NCBI RefSeq assembly: GCF_904424705.1
Contig: NZ_CAJGBF010000001.1
Coordinates: 248,001-312,000, forward strand
Source: Rossellomorea arthrocnemi
Lineage (GTDB): Bacteria; Bacillota; Bacilli; Bacillales; Bacillaceae_B
Length of the DNA: 64,000 bases
Direction: 5' to 3'
Below the pieces are notes generated by a model. It ran no database searches and had not been told where the DNA came from. It saw only the letters and a program-made list of their open reading frames with translations. Below are positions 44,738 to 54,254 of the stretch, in pieces (positions within the stretch are counted from its first letter, which is position 1; each line of letters starts with the position of its first letter). The position numbers were made by a program, and so were the translations under genes.

Positions 44738-44768
44738 AAAAATCATCCGGCAGTTCCGAATGATTTTT
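44738..44768 (-). terminator. Terminator of the DUF418 gene
   Basis: AAAAATCATcCGG / CCGaATGATTTTT type hairpin with a short loop and U-rich ends, about 50 bases after the gene end. Confidence 0.65.
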
Positions 44769-44818
44769 GTGAGAGATTTATAATTACCAGCATGCTATCT
44801 ACGTTTCCCCATTTAAAG

Positions 44819-45942
44819 CTATTTAATGGCTGACTTCTTCCTTAAAAAAGTCTCAAAAGGGCCCCTTATGGAATTTTGATGCATATAATGAGCAACCATT
44901 ACGGAAACAAACCAAACAAACACCGCAATGAAATCACTCCATAACTGATTAATGTGTCCACCAAGACCTCCAGCATATGGAGCTAATATGAAAACAAACA
45001 GAACAGACTGAAATAGATAAAAACTAAGTGAACGTTGTCCAAGTGCAACAATGGCCTTTGTAAAGGGATATCTTTTCCCTTCCACTTTAATGGCTAAGAG
45101 TCCAATCAGTGCGGTCCATCCTACTCCACCAGCATAACCAGTGATGGTATGGAGTGATTTTGCCGTTGCTTCTAATACATCACTGTAGCTTGGCCAAAAC
45201 AATGATGACATGAGGGCCATCGGGATACCGCCGACCGTCGATAGGAATAGTCCGCCTATACCAACCGTAAGGAGTGTCTTCTGATATCTTTTAGGATGAT
45301 CGATTACTTGAAATCGAGCAACCAGAATACCCATGAGCACGCCTGGGATTACTTGATAACTCAGAACCGGTGTGTAGAACATCCATTCAAACATTCGGGT
45401 AATCGATGCCTCCATAGGGTCTTCAATCGTGGCGGAATTCGTGACTTCCATATTTAATGCATCAAAGCCCCGGGGCATGTACGGAGCCAGCAGGCCAACC
45501 AATACAAGAAAAAAATAATTAAAATAATGCTTTTTCTATTGGACAATCGAAGAAATAAACTTGCAAAAAGGAGAGCAATAAATCCATACACCCCAATAAT
45601 ATCTGCAAAAAAAAGAGTGGCGTGGAAAAAGCCTATCACTAACATCAAAGCTCCTCTCCGCCTGAAGATTTTTTTGGTATCTTTCCAACTGCTCCCCTTT
45701 CGTTCTTGCCCTTTATACACTTGATGGAGCCCGTATCCAAAAAGGATGGCAAACAAAGGGAAAGCGCGTCCATCAATGAAAACCTGCCTAATAAAAACAG
45801 TGAACTGATCGGTTAACGTCACTCCCCGGTCAGTTGAAAAGATAAATTGATTTGCATGTGCCAATGCAATAAACAACAACATAAATCCTCGTGCTAAGTC
45901 TGGAGTCAATCTTCTTTTTTGAACATTCGAGATCGTATTCAT
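44819..45942 (-). pseudogene. DUF418 (YeiB-like) membrane protein gene broken by a frameshift
   Basis: Two adjacent frames encode one DUF418 protein. 45942 to about 45510 gives MNTISNVQKRRLTPDLARGFMLLFIALAHAN... ending SNRKSIILIIFF. About 45510 to 44819, in the next frame, resumes at VGLLAPYMPRGFDALNMEV and continues through GQRSLSFYLFQSVLFVFILAPYAGGLG to the normal C-terminus. The break lies at a run of seven T (minus strand, about 45508-45514). One extra T would restore a single reading of about 374 residues. The intact protein would have eight to ten membrane helices; the family's role is unknown. It may be a true lesion, a phase-variable tract or a base-call error. Confidence 0.87.
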
Positions 45943-46071
45943 ACTTTTAAATATATCATATGTGCAACTGCACTTGTTCAACCATTCTGCTCTTCTAAGA
46001 AAAGCGCCTCACTTCTCTCATTAAACAAAAAAAACAGGCCTCCCTCAACCAGAAAGCCCATCTTCCTATTC

Positions 46072-46419
46072 TCATCTCAATTTAACTGGTGAAAGTAAAT
46101 CATCCGAATCCCGGTAGGATCGGTAGGAAACAAATCTCTTCCCATTTAATGAACCATCCAATTGTAAAATACGTTCGGCCTTGGTTTCTAAGTAGAAATG
46201 ATAGGTTTCCATGTTCAGTCTGAAGAAGGTAAACGTGTGCCCGAGGAGATCCTTCTTGATTTCCTGTGTGTCGGGATGCTGCTGAACGAAATCCGCGAGC
46301 TCTTGTACGGATGATGAGGGGATATCAGCGATGGAATAGTACGTCCCCTTCATATTGTCTTTTAACTTACCCATTGCGGCCTTGGCCCTGTCTTTTAATT
46401 TTCTGCCATCTAATTCCAT
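46072..46419 (-). CDS. Hypothetical protein, 115 residues
   Basis: I do not recognise this protein. It has a basic N-terminus (MELDGRKLKDRAKAAMGKLKDNMKG) and a mixed C-terminal part with aromatic strands (TFTFFRLNMETYHFYLETKAERILQLDGSLNGKRFVSYRSYRDSDDLL). There is no signal peptide or membrane segment. The ATG follows GAGGAGTGG at a normal distance, and codon use looks like its neighbours, so it is probably a real gene. It stands alone between DUF418 and a VOC gene. Confidence 0.6.
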   Translation of the reverse strand: MELDGRKLKDRAKAAMGKLKDNMKGTYYSIADIPSSSVQELADFVQQHPDTQEIKKDLLGHTFTFFRLNMETYHFYLETKAERILQLDGSLNGKRFVSYRSYRDSDDLLSPVKLR

Positions 46420-46510
46420 ACGTCCACTCCTCTTACGGTACTACTAAGAAGAATCCCCAATATCCCTTAGAATAAACCGCTATCTTTTCAAATCCCTCTC
46501 CCGTTTTGAT

Positions 46511-46546
46511 AAAAAATAGCCTTCCCCCTGCAACAGAGAAAAGGCC
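46511..46546 (-). terminator. Terminator of the VOC gene
   Basis: Minus-strand GGCCTT / AAGGCT stem with a 17-base loop, followed by ATTTTTT just after the VOC stop. Confidence 0.6.
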
Positions 46547-46558
46547 ATGAAATGCAGA

Positions 46559-46945
46559 TCACTTCTGCTCGATCATTTGAATAAGGTTTCCGCATGTATC
46601 GTCGAAGACAGCGATAGTGATGTCACCCATGGCGGTAGGCTCCATCGTAAACGTGACCCCTTTTTCCACTAATCGCTTATGCTCATTATGAATGTCCGAA
46701 ACCCCAAACATGGTGACAGGGATCCCGTCTGCGAATAATTTCTTTTGATATTCCTTGGCAGCAGGGTGCTCGTTTGGTTCGAGTAACAGCTCGGTCCCTT
46801 CCTGTTCATCAGCTGAAACGAGCGTGATCCATCTGTGTGCTCCTGTGGGAACGTCATGCTTTTTCACAAAATCCAAGGTGTTTGTGTAAAACGCTAATGC
46901 TTTGTCTTGATCTTGAACGAAGATGCTGGTAATAATAATTTTCAT
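46559..46945 (-). CDS. VOC-family protein (glyoxalase/bleomycin-resistance fold)
   Basis: 128-residue vicinal-oxygen-chelate protein with two beta-alpha-beta-beta-beta modules: IITSIFVQDQDKALAFYTNTLDFVKKHDVP, GTELLLEPNEH, and VSDIHNEHKRLVEKGVTFTMEP...GDITIAVFDDTCGNLIQMIEQK. The metal positions are not clearly conserved and the substrate is unknown. AGGAGG precedes the ATG. It follows an ArsR-type regulator on the same strand after a 60-base gap, a frequent pairing, so it is probably controlled by that protein. Confidence 0.85.
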   Translation of the reverse strand: MKIIITSIFVQDQDKALAFYTNTLDFVKKHDVPTGAHRWITLVSADEQEGTELLLEPNEHPAAKEYQKKLFADGIPVTMFGVSDIHNEHKRLVEKGVTFTMEPTAMGDITIAVFDDTCGNLIQMIEQK

Positions 46946-47005
46946 CCTATGTTGCCTCCTTTAATCATTGCGATGGCAGGTTTTCTTCTGCCCTTTTATG
47001 AAAGA

Positions 47006-47284
47006 TTAGTCTGTCCATCCTTTCAATAAGTGGTTAAGTGGTTCTTTGTTAAACGTAAGTACTCGATACTTTCCCTTCCGTTCGGAAAGGACGAGTCCTG
47101 CATCTTCCAATAAATTGAGATGTTTGGTGATCGCCTGTCGCGAAATGGAAAGGTTGTGTTTCATTACGAGGCGTGCCGTAAGTTCATACAACGTCAGCTC
47201 GTTGCGGTCGGAAAGCTCATCTAATATAAGCCTCCGTGTCGAGTCGCCAAGTGCTTTGAATATAGTGTCTTTGTCCCAAGTCAT
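47006..47284 (-). CDS. ArsR-family winged-helix regulator
   Basis: 92-residue ArsR/SmtB-type repressor: DTIFKALGDSTRRLILDELSDRNELTLYELTARLVMKHNLSISRQAITKHLNLLEDAGLVLSERKGKYRVLTFNKEPL. No Cys metal site is visible, so it is of the non-metal kind that often controls a VOC or SRPBCC gene. I use ATG 47284 (MTWDKDTIF). The open frame to 47344 covers the operators and is unlikely. Two GCAAC-N6-GTTGC sites just upstream indicate autoregulation. The VOC gene follows. Confidence 0.86.
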   Translation of the reverse strand: MTWDKDTIFKALGDSTRRLILDELSDRNELTLYELTARLVMKHNLSISRQAITKHLNLLEDAGLVLSERKGKYRVLTFNKEPLNHLLKGWTD

Positions 47285-47297
47285 ATAATGATTATAG

Positions 47298-47342
47298 GCA
47301 ACTTTGTGGTTGCCTGTCAAGGATAAGCAACAATTTGGTTGC
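47298..47342. promoter_or_regulatory. Tandem GCAAC-N6-GTTGC operators
   Basis: GCAACTTTGTGGTTGC (47298-47313) and GCAACAATTTGGTTGC (47327-47342) are the same inverted repeat spaced 29 bases apart, directly upstream of the ArsR-type gene. They are the best candidates for its binding sites. Confidence 0.75.
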
Positions 47343-47379
47343 ATGATAATGACACTTTATGATTCAGGTACAAAATAAA

Positions 47380-47407
47380 AAGAATCCCTTATTAAAAGGA
47401 TTCCTTT
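47380..47407 (-). terminator. Terminator of the aldarate operon
   Basis: GAATCC / GGATTC stem extended by AAG/CTT pairs; on the minus strand it is followed by TTTTTATTTTG. It lies about 140 bases after the garD stop, outside the left 39-bp repeat. A second hairpin with GGCA/TGCC arms at 47505-47534 is nearer to garD. Confidence 0.65.
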
Positions 47408-47434
47408 CTTGAAACCACAGGACAGCTATCCTGG

Positions 47435-47473
47435 CAGATTACCAGTTTCTCTTTCTATTCATGTGCTTCCAAT
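47435..47473 (+). repeat. 39-bp direct repeat flanking the aldarate cluster, left copy
   Basis: The sequence from CAGATTACCAG through TTTCTCTTTCTATTCATG to CTTCCAAT matches 58375-58413 at 36 of 39 positions, in the same orientation. The two copies enclose all aldarate genes plus their regulator. Confidence 0.85.
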
Positions 47474-47547
47474 CCTTTCGTAAACAGTCTTTTTAAAAAC
47501 AAGAGAAAGGCAACCCGATTGAAAGGTATGCCTTTGAATGGATTGGT

Positions 47548-49071
47548 TCATGTAATTGGAGCAGGGTTGAATAAAGCCAGATCATTATGCAGTCTCCACT
47601 TCTCTGCCCACGTCTGCGTCCTACCGCTTGCCACGTCTATAATATAATGGAAGATAGACCAGCCAACATCCTCGATGGTTGCCTTACCCGTTGCTATTTC
47701 ACCGGCATTTACGTCAATCAGATCATGCCATTGTTCCATCAACGTATTTCTCGTTGAAACCTTGATCACTGGAGCCATAGCCAATCCGTAAGGGGTCCCT
47801 CTACCGGTTGTAAAAACCTGCATATGCATTCCCGATGCCAGTTGAAGCGTTCCACATACAAAGTCACTCGCTGGGGTAGCCGCAAAAAGCAACCCTTTTT
47901 GTGCTGCTTTTTCACCAGGTGATAATACTCCAGAGATCGGACTTCTTCCAGATTTCGCAATGGAACCCAGCGATTTTTCTACAACATTTGATAAGCCTCC
48001 TTTTTTATTCCCTGGCGATGGATTGGCACTACGGTCCGCATCCCCTTTCATCAAGTAATCGTCGTACCATTTCATTTCTTTAATAAGATCTTTGCCAACT
48101 TGCTCGTTTACCGCCCTGGGTGTCAGTAAATGAACAGCATCCCGGACTTCTGTTACTTCAGAAAATAAGACCGTCGCACCGCCCCGAACCAATAAGTCCG
48201 CTGCAAATCCAACAGCTGGATTCGCAGTCACCCCAGAGAAGGCATCGCTTCCGCCACACTGCAGCCCAACAACCAAATCAGAGAGAGGGCACGTTTCCCG
48301 TTGACGGCGATTCAATGAAGTGAGACGTTCCTCTGCCATTTCCTTGATGGTTTTAATCATATTGGTAAATCCATTCTCGTCTTGCAAAGAGACAATGGAT
48401 CCATGATCACCGGATGGAACAAGCCTGCTCGGAGCAAGCTTTTCACATCCTAACCCTACAACAAGCAGCTCTCCTCCAAAATTAGGATGCATCGCGATAT
48501 TTTGGATGGTCCGAATCGGGATCTCTGCTTCAGGGGCGTTTATCGCAACTCCACACCCATATGTATGATTGATGGCTACAACATCATGAACATTAGGATA
48601 GTTTGGAAGGATCTCTTTCTTGATTTCCCTTACAGCGTAATCCAGAACACCGGCGACACATTGTACACTTGTCGTAATGCCGAGAATATTTTTTATTCCG
48701 GCACTTCCATCAGCATTTCGATATCCTTCAAAGGTATACCCTTCAAGAGGCGGAAGCCTGTCGGGGATTTTCGTAGCGATGGGAAGCTCATCTAATTCCG
48801 GAGGTGTTGGAAGCTTTACGAGGGACTCTTTCAGCCAGCGCCCCCTTTTAACCGGGGCGGCTGCATGGCCAATCACTTCACCGTATCGGACAATGGCATC
48901 ACCGATTGCAAGATTAGTCAGCGTTACCTTGTGACCTTGTGGAACATACTCCTCTAGTTCAAGTCCACAAGGGAAAATGGTCCCCTGTGAGAGACCTTTG
49001 GAATTTACAATAATCGCTACGTTATCCTGTGGGTTTATCTGAATATAAAGCGGTATTTCGTTTAAAGACAT
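47548..49071 (-). CDS. garD: Galactarate dehydratase
   Basis: 507-residue UxaA/GarD-family dehydratase turning galactarate into 5-keto-4-deoxyglucarate. The N-terminal SAF-like domain has [21 protein letters not shown] and [28 protein letters not shown]. The catalytic part has [69 protein letters not shown], and [39 protein letters not shown], which fit GarD. Length agrees with the B. subtilis enzyme. Last gene of the cluster, 21 bases after gudD. Confidence 0.92.
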   Translation of the reverse strand: MSLNEIPLYIQINPQDNVAIIVNSKGLSQGTIFPCGLELEEYVPQGHKVTLTNLAIGDAIVRYGEVIGHAAAPVKRGRWLKESLVKLPTPPELDELPIATKIPDRLPPLEGYTFEGYRNADGSAGIKNILGITTSVQCVAGVLDYAVREIKKEILPNYPNVHDVVAINHTYGCGVAINAPEAEIPIRTIQNIAMHPNFGGELLVVGLGCEKLAPSRLVPSGDHGSIVSLQDENGFTNMIKTIKEMAEERLTSLNRRQRETCPLSDLVVGLQCGGSDAFSGVTANPAVGFAADLLVRGGATVLFSEVTEVRDAVHLLTPRAVNEQVGKDLIKEMKWYDDYLMKGDADRSANPSPGNKKGGLSNVVEKSLGSIAKSGRSPISGVLSPGEKAAQKGLLFAATPASDFVCGTLQLASGMHMQVFTTGRGTPYGLAMAPVIKVSTRNTLMEQWHDLIDVNAGEIATGKATIEDVGWSIFHYIIDVASGRTQTWAEKWRLHNDLALFNPAPIT

Positions 49072-49092
49072 ATGAAACGTCTCCTTTGCGCG

Positions 49093-50472
49093 TTATCTAA
49101 CCAAACATGGCTGTTTATGATTGAACGTCCATCCGGGGATTACGTACTGCATGGCAACTGAATCATCCCGGCTACCCAGCCCCTCTTTTTGATAAAGGGC
49201 ATGAGCCTTTTCAATTTGTTCCATATCCACTTCAATTCCCAAGCCTGGTTTATCAGGTACTTTCACCTTACCGTCATGAATGGTAAATGGCTCCTTCGTC
49301 AACCGCTGGCCATCCTGCCAAATCCAGTGTGTATCGATCGCGGTAATCGTACCTGGCGCAGCTGCAGCAACATGGCAAAACATAGCCAGCGAAATATCAA
49401 AGTGATTGTTCGAGTGAGATCCCCATGTCAGGCCCCAATCATGACACATTTGGGCCACCCGGACTGAGCCCTGCATCGTCCAGAAATGGGGATCAGCAAG
49501 GGGGATATCCACCGAGTTTGATTGGATGGAATGCCCCATCTGCCGCCAGTCCGTGGCAATCATATTGGTTGCGGTCTTAAGACCTGTTGACCGCCTGAAC
49601 TCAGCCATGATTTCTCTTGCAGAATAGCCATTTTCCGCTCCGCATGGATCTTCTGCGTATGCAAGAACATGATGCTGATCGCGGCATAAACGAATCGCTT
49701 CCTTCAATGACCAGGCACCATTCGGATCAAGCGTCACCCTGGCATCAGGGAAGCGTTCGGCAAGAGCCGTCACCGCTTCTATTTCTTCCTCCCCCCGCAA
49801 CACGCCGCCCTTTAATTTAAAATCGTTAAATCCATACCGCTTATGTGCTGCTTCAGCCAATTGGACAATAGCTTCGGGTGTCACCGCCTCTTCGTGGCGC
49901 AACCGGAACCAATCCTGTTCATGGTTCAAATCACTTACATAAGGAAGATCTGTTTTTGCCCGGTCACCTACATAAAACAAATACCCCAGCATTTCCACTT
50001 CTTTGCGTTGCTGCCCTTCACCAAGTAATGCAGCTACAGGTACATCAAGATGTTTCCCTAAGAGGTCTAGGAGAGCTGCTTCTAATGCTGTCACTGCGTG
50101 AATGGTCACCCTTAAATCAAATGTTTGAAGACCTCTCCCACCAGCATCACGGTCTCCAAACTGCTTCCTCACAGAATTGAGAATGGTATGATACCTGCCA
50201 ATCGACTGCCCAATGACAAAGGATCTTGCATCCTCCAGTGTTTTGCGAATGCGTTCCCCTCCCGGAACCTCTCCAACACCTGTATGACCTGAATTATCTT
50301 TTAGAATAATGACATTCCGGGTAAAATAGGGGCCATGCGCCCCGCTGAGATTGAATAACATACTGTCATGACCGGCAACCGGAATGACGTTCATATCCGT
50401 GATGACCGGTGTATGAATTGGCTTTTCCCCCGCTATCTGCTGTTCGGCTAGTTGCTGTTCGATTGTCCTCAC
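49093..50472 (-). CDS. gudD: Glucarate dehydratase
   Basis: 459-residue enolase-superfamily dehydratase giving 5-keto-4-deoxyglucarate from D-glucarate. [45 protein letters not shown] is a near-textbook GudD start. Catalytic groups are in FNDFKLKGG (Lys), LDPNGAWS (Asp), AEDPCG (Glu), TNMIATDW (Asn region) and [10 protein letters not shown] (His). The start appears to be GTG 50472 in a GGGGTGAGG context; an in-frame stop lies just upstream, so nothing longer is possible. It is next to garD, so both hexarates are channelled to the same intermediate. Confidence 0.93.
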   Translation of the reverse strand: MRTIEQQLAEQQIAGEKPIHTPVITDMNVIPVAGHDSMLFNLSGAHGPYFTRNVIILKDNSGHTGVGEVPGGERIRKTLEDARSFVIGQSIGRYHTILNSVRKQFGDRDAGGRGLQTFDLRVTIHAVTALEAALLDLLGKHLDVPVAALLGEGQQRKEVEMLGYLFYVGDRAKTDLPYVSDLNHEQDWFRLRHEEAVTPEAIVQLAEAAHKRYGFNDFKLKGGVLRGEEEIEAVTALAERFPDARVTLDPNGAWSLKEAIRLCRDQHHVLAYAEDPCGAENGYSAREIMAEFRRSTGLKTATNMIATDWRQMGHSIQSNSVDIPLADPHFWTMQGSVRVAQMCHDWGLTWGSHSNNHFDISLAMFCHVAAAAPGTITAIDTHWIWQDGQRLTKEPFTIHDGKVKVPDKPGLGIEVDMEQIEKAHALYQKEGLGSRDDSVAMQYVIPGWTFNHKQPCLVR

Positions 50473-50540
50473 CCCTGATTGAAAGAATCACATTCATATT
50501 ATCCTCCGCCTGATTTGAATCCATCTAGATGGACAATAGG

Positions 50541-52004
50541 CTACTTAACAAATACTGTCTTAATAGAGGTAAAGAACTCTTTAGCTGCTTCACCTTGTTC
50601 CCTGGAATGTGAACTTGATTGCTTCATGCCACCAAATGGAGCTTGAAGTTCAACTCCTGCGCTTTCTGCATTGATGCGCACCAGACCCGCTTCCATCTCA
50701 TCAATGAATGAAAGCATGCTTGAAATATTACTTGTAAAGATGGAAGCACTTAGTCCGTATTGGACATCATTCGCAATCGCCAGTCCGTCTTCCAGAGTAT
50801 TGACTTGTATCAAAGCGATGACGGGACCAAAAATCTCTTCTTGCGCAATCGTCATACTTGAAGTCGCGTTATCGAATATAGTCGGTTCTACAAAGTACCC
50901 TTTTTCATATCCATCACCAGTCAGTTGTTTCCCTCCCGTTAGCAGTCTTGCTCCTTCTTGTTTTCCTTTTTCGATATAAGATAGGACGGTTTTCATCTGA
51001 CCTTCGCTTGCACATGGCCCCAGCCAAACGCCATCTTTTAATCCATTTCCTATGGTAATGTCCTTTGTTTTAGCCACTAATCTTTCTTTAAAATCTTCAT
51101 AGACTTTTGCCTCCACAATGACACGGCTGGTTGCTGTACATTTTTGACCTGTAGATCGAAACGCACCACTGATAGTTGCCTCCACGGCAAGATCTAAATC
51201 GGCATCAGCTGCAACGATAACCGGGTTCTTACCACCCATTTCCAATTGATATTTAGCTCCCCGTGCCAAGGCTGAAAGCCCGATGCTCTTCCCAACAGAA
51301 TCGGAACCAGTGAACGTGATCCCGTTCACATCAGGATGATCCGTAAGTGCCTGGCCGATGACTGAGCCAGAACCAGTGACAAAATTCACGACACCTTTTG
51401 GAAACCCTGCCTCTTCAAAGCACTCAATGATTTTCGCTGCAGTAACCGCGGCTTCTTGTGCAGGCTTTAGTACCACCGTATTTCCATAGATAAGAGCGGG
51501 AGCCATTTTCCATATCGGAATCGCTACAGGGAAGTTCCATGGAGTGATTACACCTAAGACTCCGAGTGGCACTCTGCTTGTAAACATCAAGGCTTTACTA
51601 TCAGTGGATGGTATGACGTCCCCCACTTTACGCATCCCTTCACCTGCATAGTAACGAAGGATGGCCACACCCCGAGATGTTTCTCCTTTCGCTTCTGGGA
51701 GAGTTTTTCCCATTTCCCTTGTCATGCATTCTGCAATTTCATTCGTCCTTCTTTCAAGTATGTCAGCGGCTTTGTATAAAAACACTCCTCTTTCACTTCC
51801 GGCTAACTTCCTCCACGTTTTTTGTGCTTCTTTTGCAACGACAACTGCATTGTCAGCCTCCTCTTTGGTTGACATTTGCACATACCCTACAAGGTCATCG
51901 CGATCTGCAGGATTTAGGGTTGCTTGAACATTCCCACTGGCAGATTCCGTCCACTCACCATTGATAAAATTTAGATACGTATTATGTTTAGTTTCGACAG
52001 TCAT
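50541..52004 (-). CDS. 2-oxoglutarate semialdehyde dehydrogenase (KGSA dehydrogenase)
   Basis: 487-residue aldehyde dehydrogenase. The nucleotide-binding GSGSVIG, the general base Glu in QLEMGGKNP, and the catalytic Cys in [13 protein letters not shown] are in place. Context and similarity to Bacillus YcbD (GucD) point to oxidation of 2-oxoglutarate semialdehyde to 2-oxoglutarate, the last step of aldarate breakdown. AGGAGGAG precedes its ATG. It lies between kdgD and gudD. Other aldehyde substrates cannot be excluded from sequence alone. Confidence 0.9.
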   Translation of the reverse strand: MTVETKHNTYLNFINGEWTESASGNVQATLNPADRDDLVGYVQMSTKEEADNAVVVAKEAQKTWRKLAGSERGVFLYKAADILERRTNEIAECMTREMGKTLPEAKGETSRGVAILRYYAGEGMRKVGDVIPSTDSKALMFTSRVPLGVLGVITPWNFPVAIPIWKMAPALIYGNTVVLKPAQEAAVTAAKIIECFEEAGFPKGVVNFVTGSGSVIGQALTDHPDVNGITFTGSDSVGKSIGLSALARGAKYQLEMGGKNPVIVAADADLDLAVEATISGAFRSTGQKCTATSRVIVEAKVYEDFKERLVAKTKDITIGNGLKDGVWLGPCASEGQMKTVLSYIEKGKQEGARLLTGGKQLTGDGYEKGYFVEPTIFDNATSSMTIAQEEIFGPVIALIQVNTLEDGLAIANDVQYGLSASIFTSNISSMLSFIDEMEAGLVRINAESAGVELQAPFGGMKQSSSHSREQGEAAKEFFTSIKTVFVK

Positions 52005-52087
52005 ATTTCTCCTCCTTGTTATTCGTTAAGGTTTATGATGGCTGAATCTGATTTCAGCCACTTTCTAAAACATTTTCTAATAGAAAA

Positions 52088-53038
52088 CTAGATTAGTTCC
52101 TTCGACTCAACATGCTGAACGGGATAGTTTACCAATGTCTTTTCAATGATTGTTTTCAATTGCTCATAGTGTTCTTTCTCAACAGGAACACATGGCGGAC
52201 GGACTGTATTGGCAACTGGCATCCCGATAATTTCCATTCCCGCCTTGATTAAGGAAACGGCATAACCTTTCCGGGCTTTTCTGATTTGGTTGATTGGAAG
52301 GAGGACATTTACATAAATCTCTTTAACCAGCTCCTCATTTCCTTCCTTTAATGCATCGTAGTAAAGTCTTGAGACATGTGGAATGTAGTTCGACATGGCG
52401 GAAGAATAAGAGTTGAATCCTATCGAGTGGTAGGCCGGCATGGTAATTTCCGCAAATGGCATCCCATTTAACCATTCAACCTTATCCCCGAGGGTTTGTG
52501 TCAGTTCAAGATTCAATTCCATGTTTCCACATCCATCTTTAACACCAACAATTTGTGGTAACTCTTCTATTAATCTCCTTAATGTGGCCAATTGTAAAAT
52601 GGCATTATCTCTTTGATAAAGAATGGCAGGCAGACTGCTCTTTTGAATAATGGTCTTGTAATAGTTATATAATCCTTCCTGTTCTCCTTCAATGAGATAA
52701 GGAGGCAGGATCAAATACCCGTCTACACCCAAATTTTCTGACAACCTTACCAGATCAACGGCATCTGCAATGCTGCCACCGACTCCTGAGTAGACCGGAA
52801 CCCTTCCATTGGCAACAGACACTGCTACTTCTACCATCGATTGATATTCTGCCTTATTCAATGCATGAAATTCACCAGACCCACATGCAATGAAGATGGA
52901 TGAAAGTCCTCCTTTGATCAGAAACTCAATATTCTTGGCTAATGCTCTCTCGTCAATGTCACCGTTTTCATTATAGGGGGCAGTCGGGAATCCTAAAATT
53001 CCTGTTGGTACTTTCCTTTTCTTTTTCAAACCACTCAT
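52088..53038 (-). CDS. kdgD: 5-dehydro-4-deoxyglucarate dehydratase (DapA family)
   Basis: 316-residue DapA-family TIM barrel that dehydrates and decarboxylates 5-keto-4-deoxyglucarate to 2-oxoglutarate semialdehyde. Key stretches are GILGFPTAPYNENGDID, FIACGSGEFHALNKAEY (the Gly-Ser-Gly-Glu loop), AILYQRDN with the catalytic Tyr and IVGVKDGCGNME with the Schiff-base Lys. The ATG follows GGGAAGGG. Two TTGT-N3-ACAA operators stand just upstream (53072-53102), so it starts a second transcription unit of the cluster. Confidence 0.92.
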   Translation of the reverse strand: MSGLKKKRKVPTGILGFPTAPYNENGDIDERALAKNIEFLIKGGLSSIFIACGSGEFHALNKAEYQSMVEVAVSVANGRVPVYSGVGGSIADAVDLVRLSENLGVDGYLILPPYLIEGEQEGLYNYYKTIIQKSSLPAILYQRDNAILQLATLRRLIEELPQIVGVKDGCGNMELNLELTQTLGDKVEWLNGMPFAEITMPAYHSIGFNSYSSAMSNYIPHVSRLYYDALKEGNEELVKEIYVNVLLPINQIRKARKGYAVSLIKAGMEIIGMPVANTVRPPCVPVEKEHYEQLKTIIEKTLVNYPVQHVESKELI

Positions 53039-53071
53039 TCCCTTCCCAGATAGACACTATAAATTGTTTAT

Positions 53072-53102
53072 TTGTCTTACAATAAAATAAATTGTAAGAC
53101 AA
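53072..53102. promoter_or_regulatory. Pair of FadR/GntR-type operators upstream of kdgD
   Basis: TTGTCTTACAA (53072-53082) and its reverse complement TTGTAAGACAA (53092-53102), centres 20 bases apart. The TTGT-N3-ACAA form fits the GntR/FadR consensus, and the same 11-mer occurs at 57383 and 58288. Probably bound by the regulator at 57536. Confidence 0.82.
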
Positions 53103-53161
53103 TAATAATTATGTGTCAACTTTAATTATTCGATCTCTTCAATTACTTCCTCTATACGTTA

Positions 53162-53193
53162 GCAGATGCTCTTACCTTAGATGGAGCATCTGC
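53162..53193 (-). terminator. Hairpin after the TctC gene
   Basis: Perfect ten-base stem GCAGATGCTC / GAGCATCTGC with a 12-base loop, just after the binding-protein stop. No long T-run follows, so it may be a partial terminator or a 3'-end stabiliser. Confidence 0.65.
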
Positions 53194-53207
53194 CCCGACT
53201 TCTTTCG

Positions 53208-54188
53208 TTAATCTTTATTTAACTCAATATATTTTTCCTCGGTCTTTTTGATATAATCAAATGCTTCTTGCTGATTCAGGTAAGTAGGTGTTACAAGGAA
53301 TTTCTCTGCTTCCTTGACATACTCTTCGTTATTAACTACTTTCTCTACAGCCTTAGAAAATTCATCTACAAATTTATCAGGTGTATCCGGGTTAAAGCCA
53401 TAGAAGAAAAACTTTTCGAATTCACTATTGACCCCTTGCTCGACAAATGTCGGAACATCCGGCATAAGATCCACCCTATCGTTTGCCATAATGCCCAATG
53501 ACCGCATGTCTCCAGATTCTACATAGTCTTTGACAAGACCTAATGAAGTAGGAACGATATCTACGTGTCCTCCTAATAATGCTGTTACTTTCTCAGAGGC
53601 ACCTCCAACATCGACGATATTCAACTCGATGTTCTGGTCTTTTTGCAAAGCTAATAGTTGTAAATGTGTAAATCCGCCGACTTCAGTCGCAATGGAAACT
53701 TCTCCAGGATGGGCACGGGCATATTCAACCATGTCCTTTAGATCTTTAAACTTAGAATCCCCACTCACCATGAATGTATTTCCCTGGTCTAATATTGGAA
53801 TTCCCGCCAATTTAAACGAATCATAGCTGTCTTCAGTGAGGCCAAGAATTCTGTTTAACAGTAAGGAGTTATGGAAGAAAAGAACAGTATGACCATCAGC
53901 ATCTGCATCAAGTACTTCATTGGCTCCAACTGTACCGCCTGCTCCCGTTACGTTCGAAATGACAATCGGCTGTCCCAGTTCTTTTTCAAGATACTTCCCT
54001 AGTAATCTTGCATTTGCGTCCGTATCTCCACCGGCCCCGGCAGGCACTACAACCGTTATCGGTTTAGATGGGTAATCACTTTCCTCAGCCCCATTACTCC
54101 CCGAACTCTTGTCAGAGCATCCCGCCATCATTGTGGCAAACACCAGCATAGTTACTGCAAACAAAATACCTTTAAATGATTTCTTCAT
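53208..54188 (-). CDS. Tripartite tricarboxylate transporter binding protein (TctC/Bug family)
   Basis: 326-residue lipoprotein with the lipobox MMAGC (Cys24). Mature sequence is Bug-like: YPSKPITVVVPAGAGGDTDANARLLGKYLEKELGQPIVISNVTGAGGTVGANEVLDADADGHTVLFFHNSLLLNR, then VGGASEKVTALLGGHVDIVPTSLGLVKDYVESGDMRSLGIM. It captures a carboxylate outside the cell and feeds TctA/TctB. The operon suggests glucarate/galactarate as ligand, which would be an uncommon choice of transporter for these (inference). Ends in a hairpin. Confidence 0.9.
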   Translation of the reverse strand: MKKSFKGILFAVTMLVFATMMAGCSDKSSGSNGAEESDYPSKPITVVVPAGAGGDTDANARLLGKYLEKELGQPIVISNVTGAGGTVGANEVLDADADGHTVLFFHNSLLLNRILGLTEDSYDSFKLAGIPILDQGNTFMVSGDSKFKDLKDMVEYARAHPGEVSIATEVGGFTHLQLLALQKDQNIELNIVDVGGASEKVTALLGGHVDIVPTSLGLVKDYVESGDMRSLGIMANDRVDLMPDVPTFVEQGVNSEFEKFFFYGFNPDTPDKFVDEFSKAVEKVVNNEEYVKEAEKFLVTPTYLNQQEAFDYIKKTEEKYIELNKD

Positions 54189-54254
54189 ACTTTACCCCCC
54201 TGATTTATTATTTCAATAGGATTCTTCCTATTAAAAACACTGTTCGACATTCCT

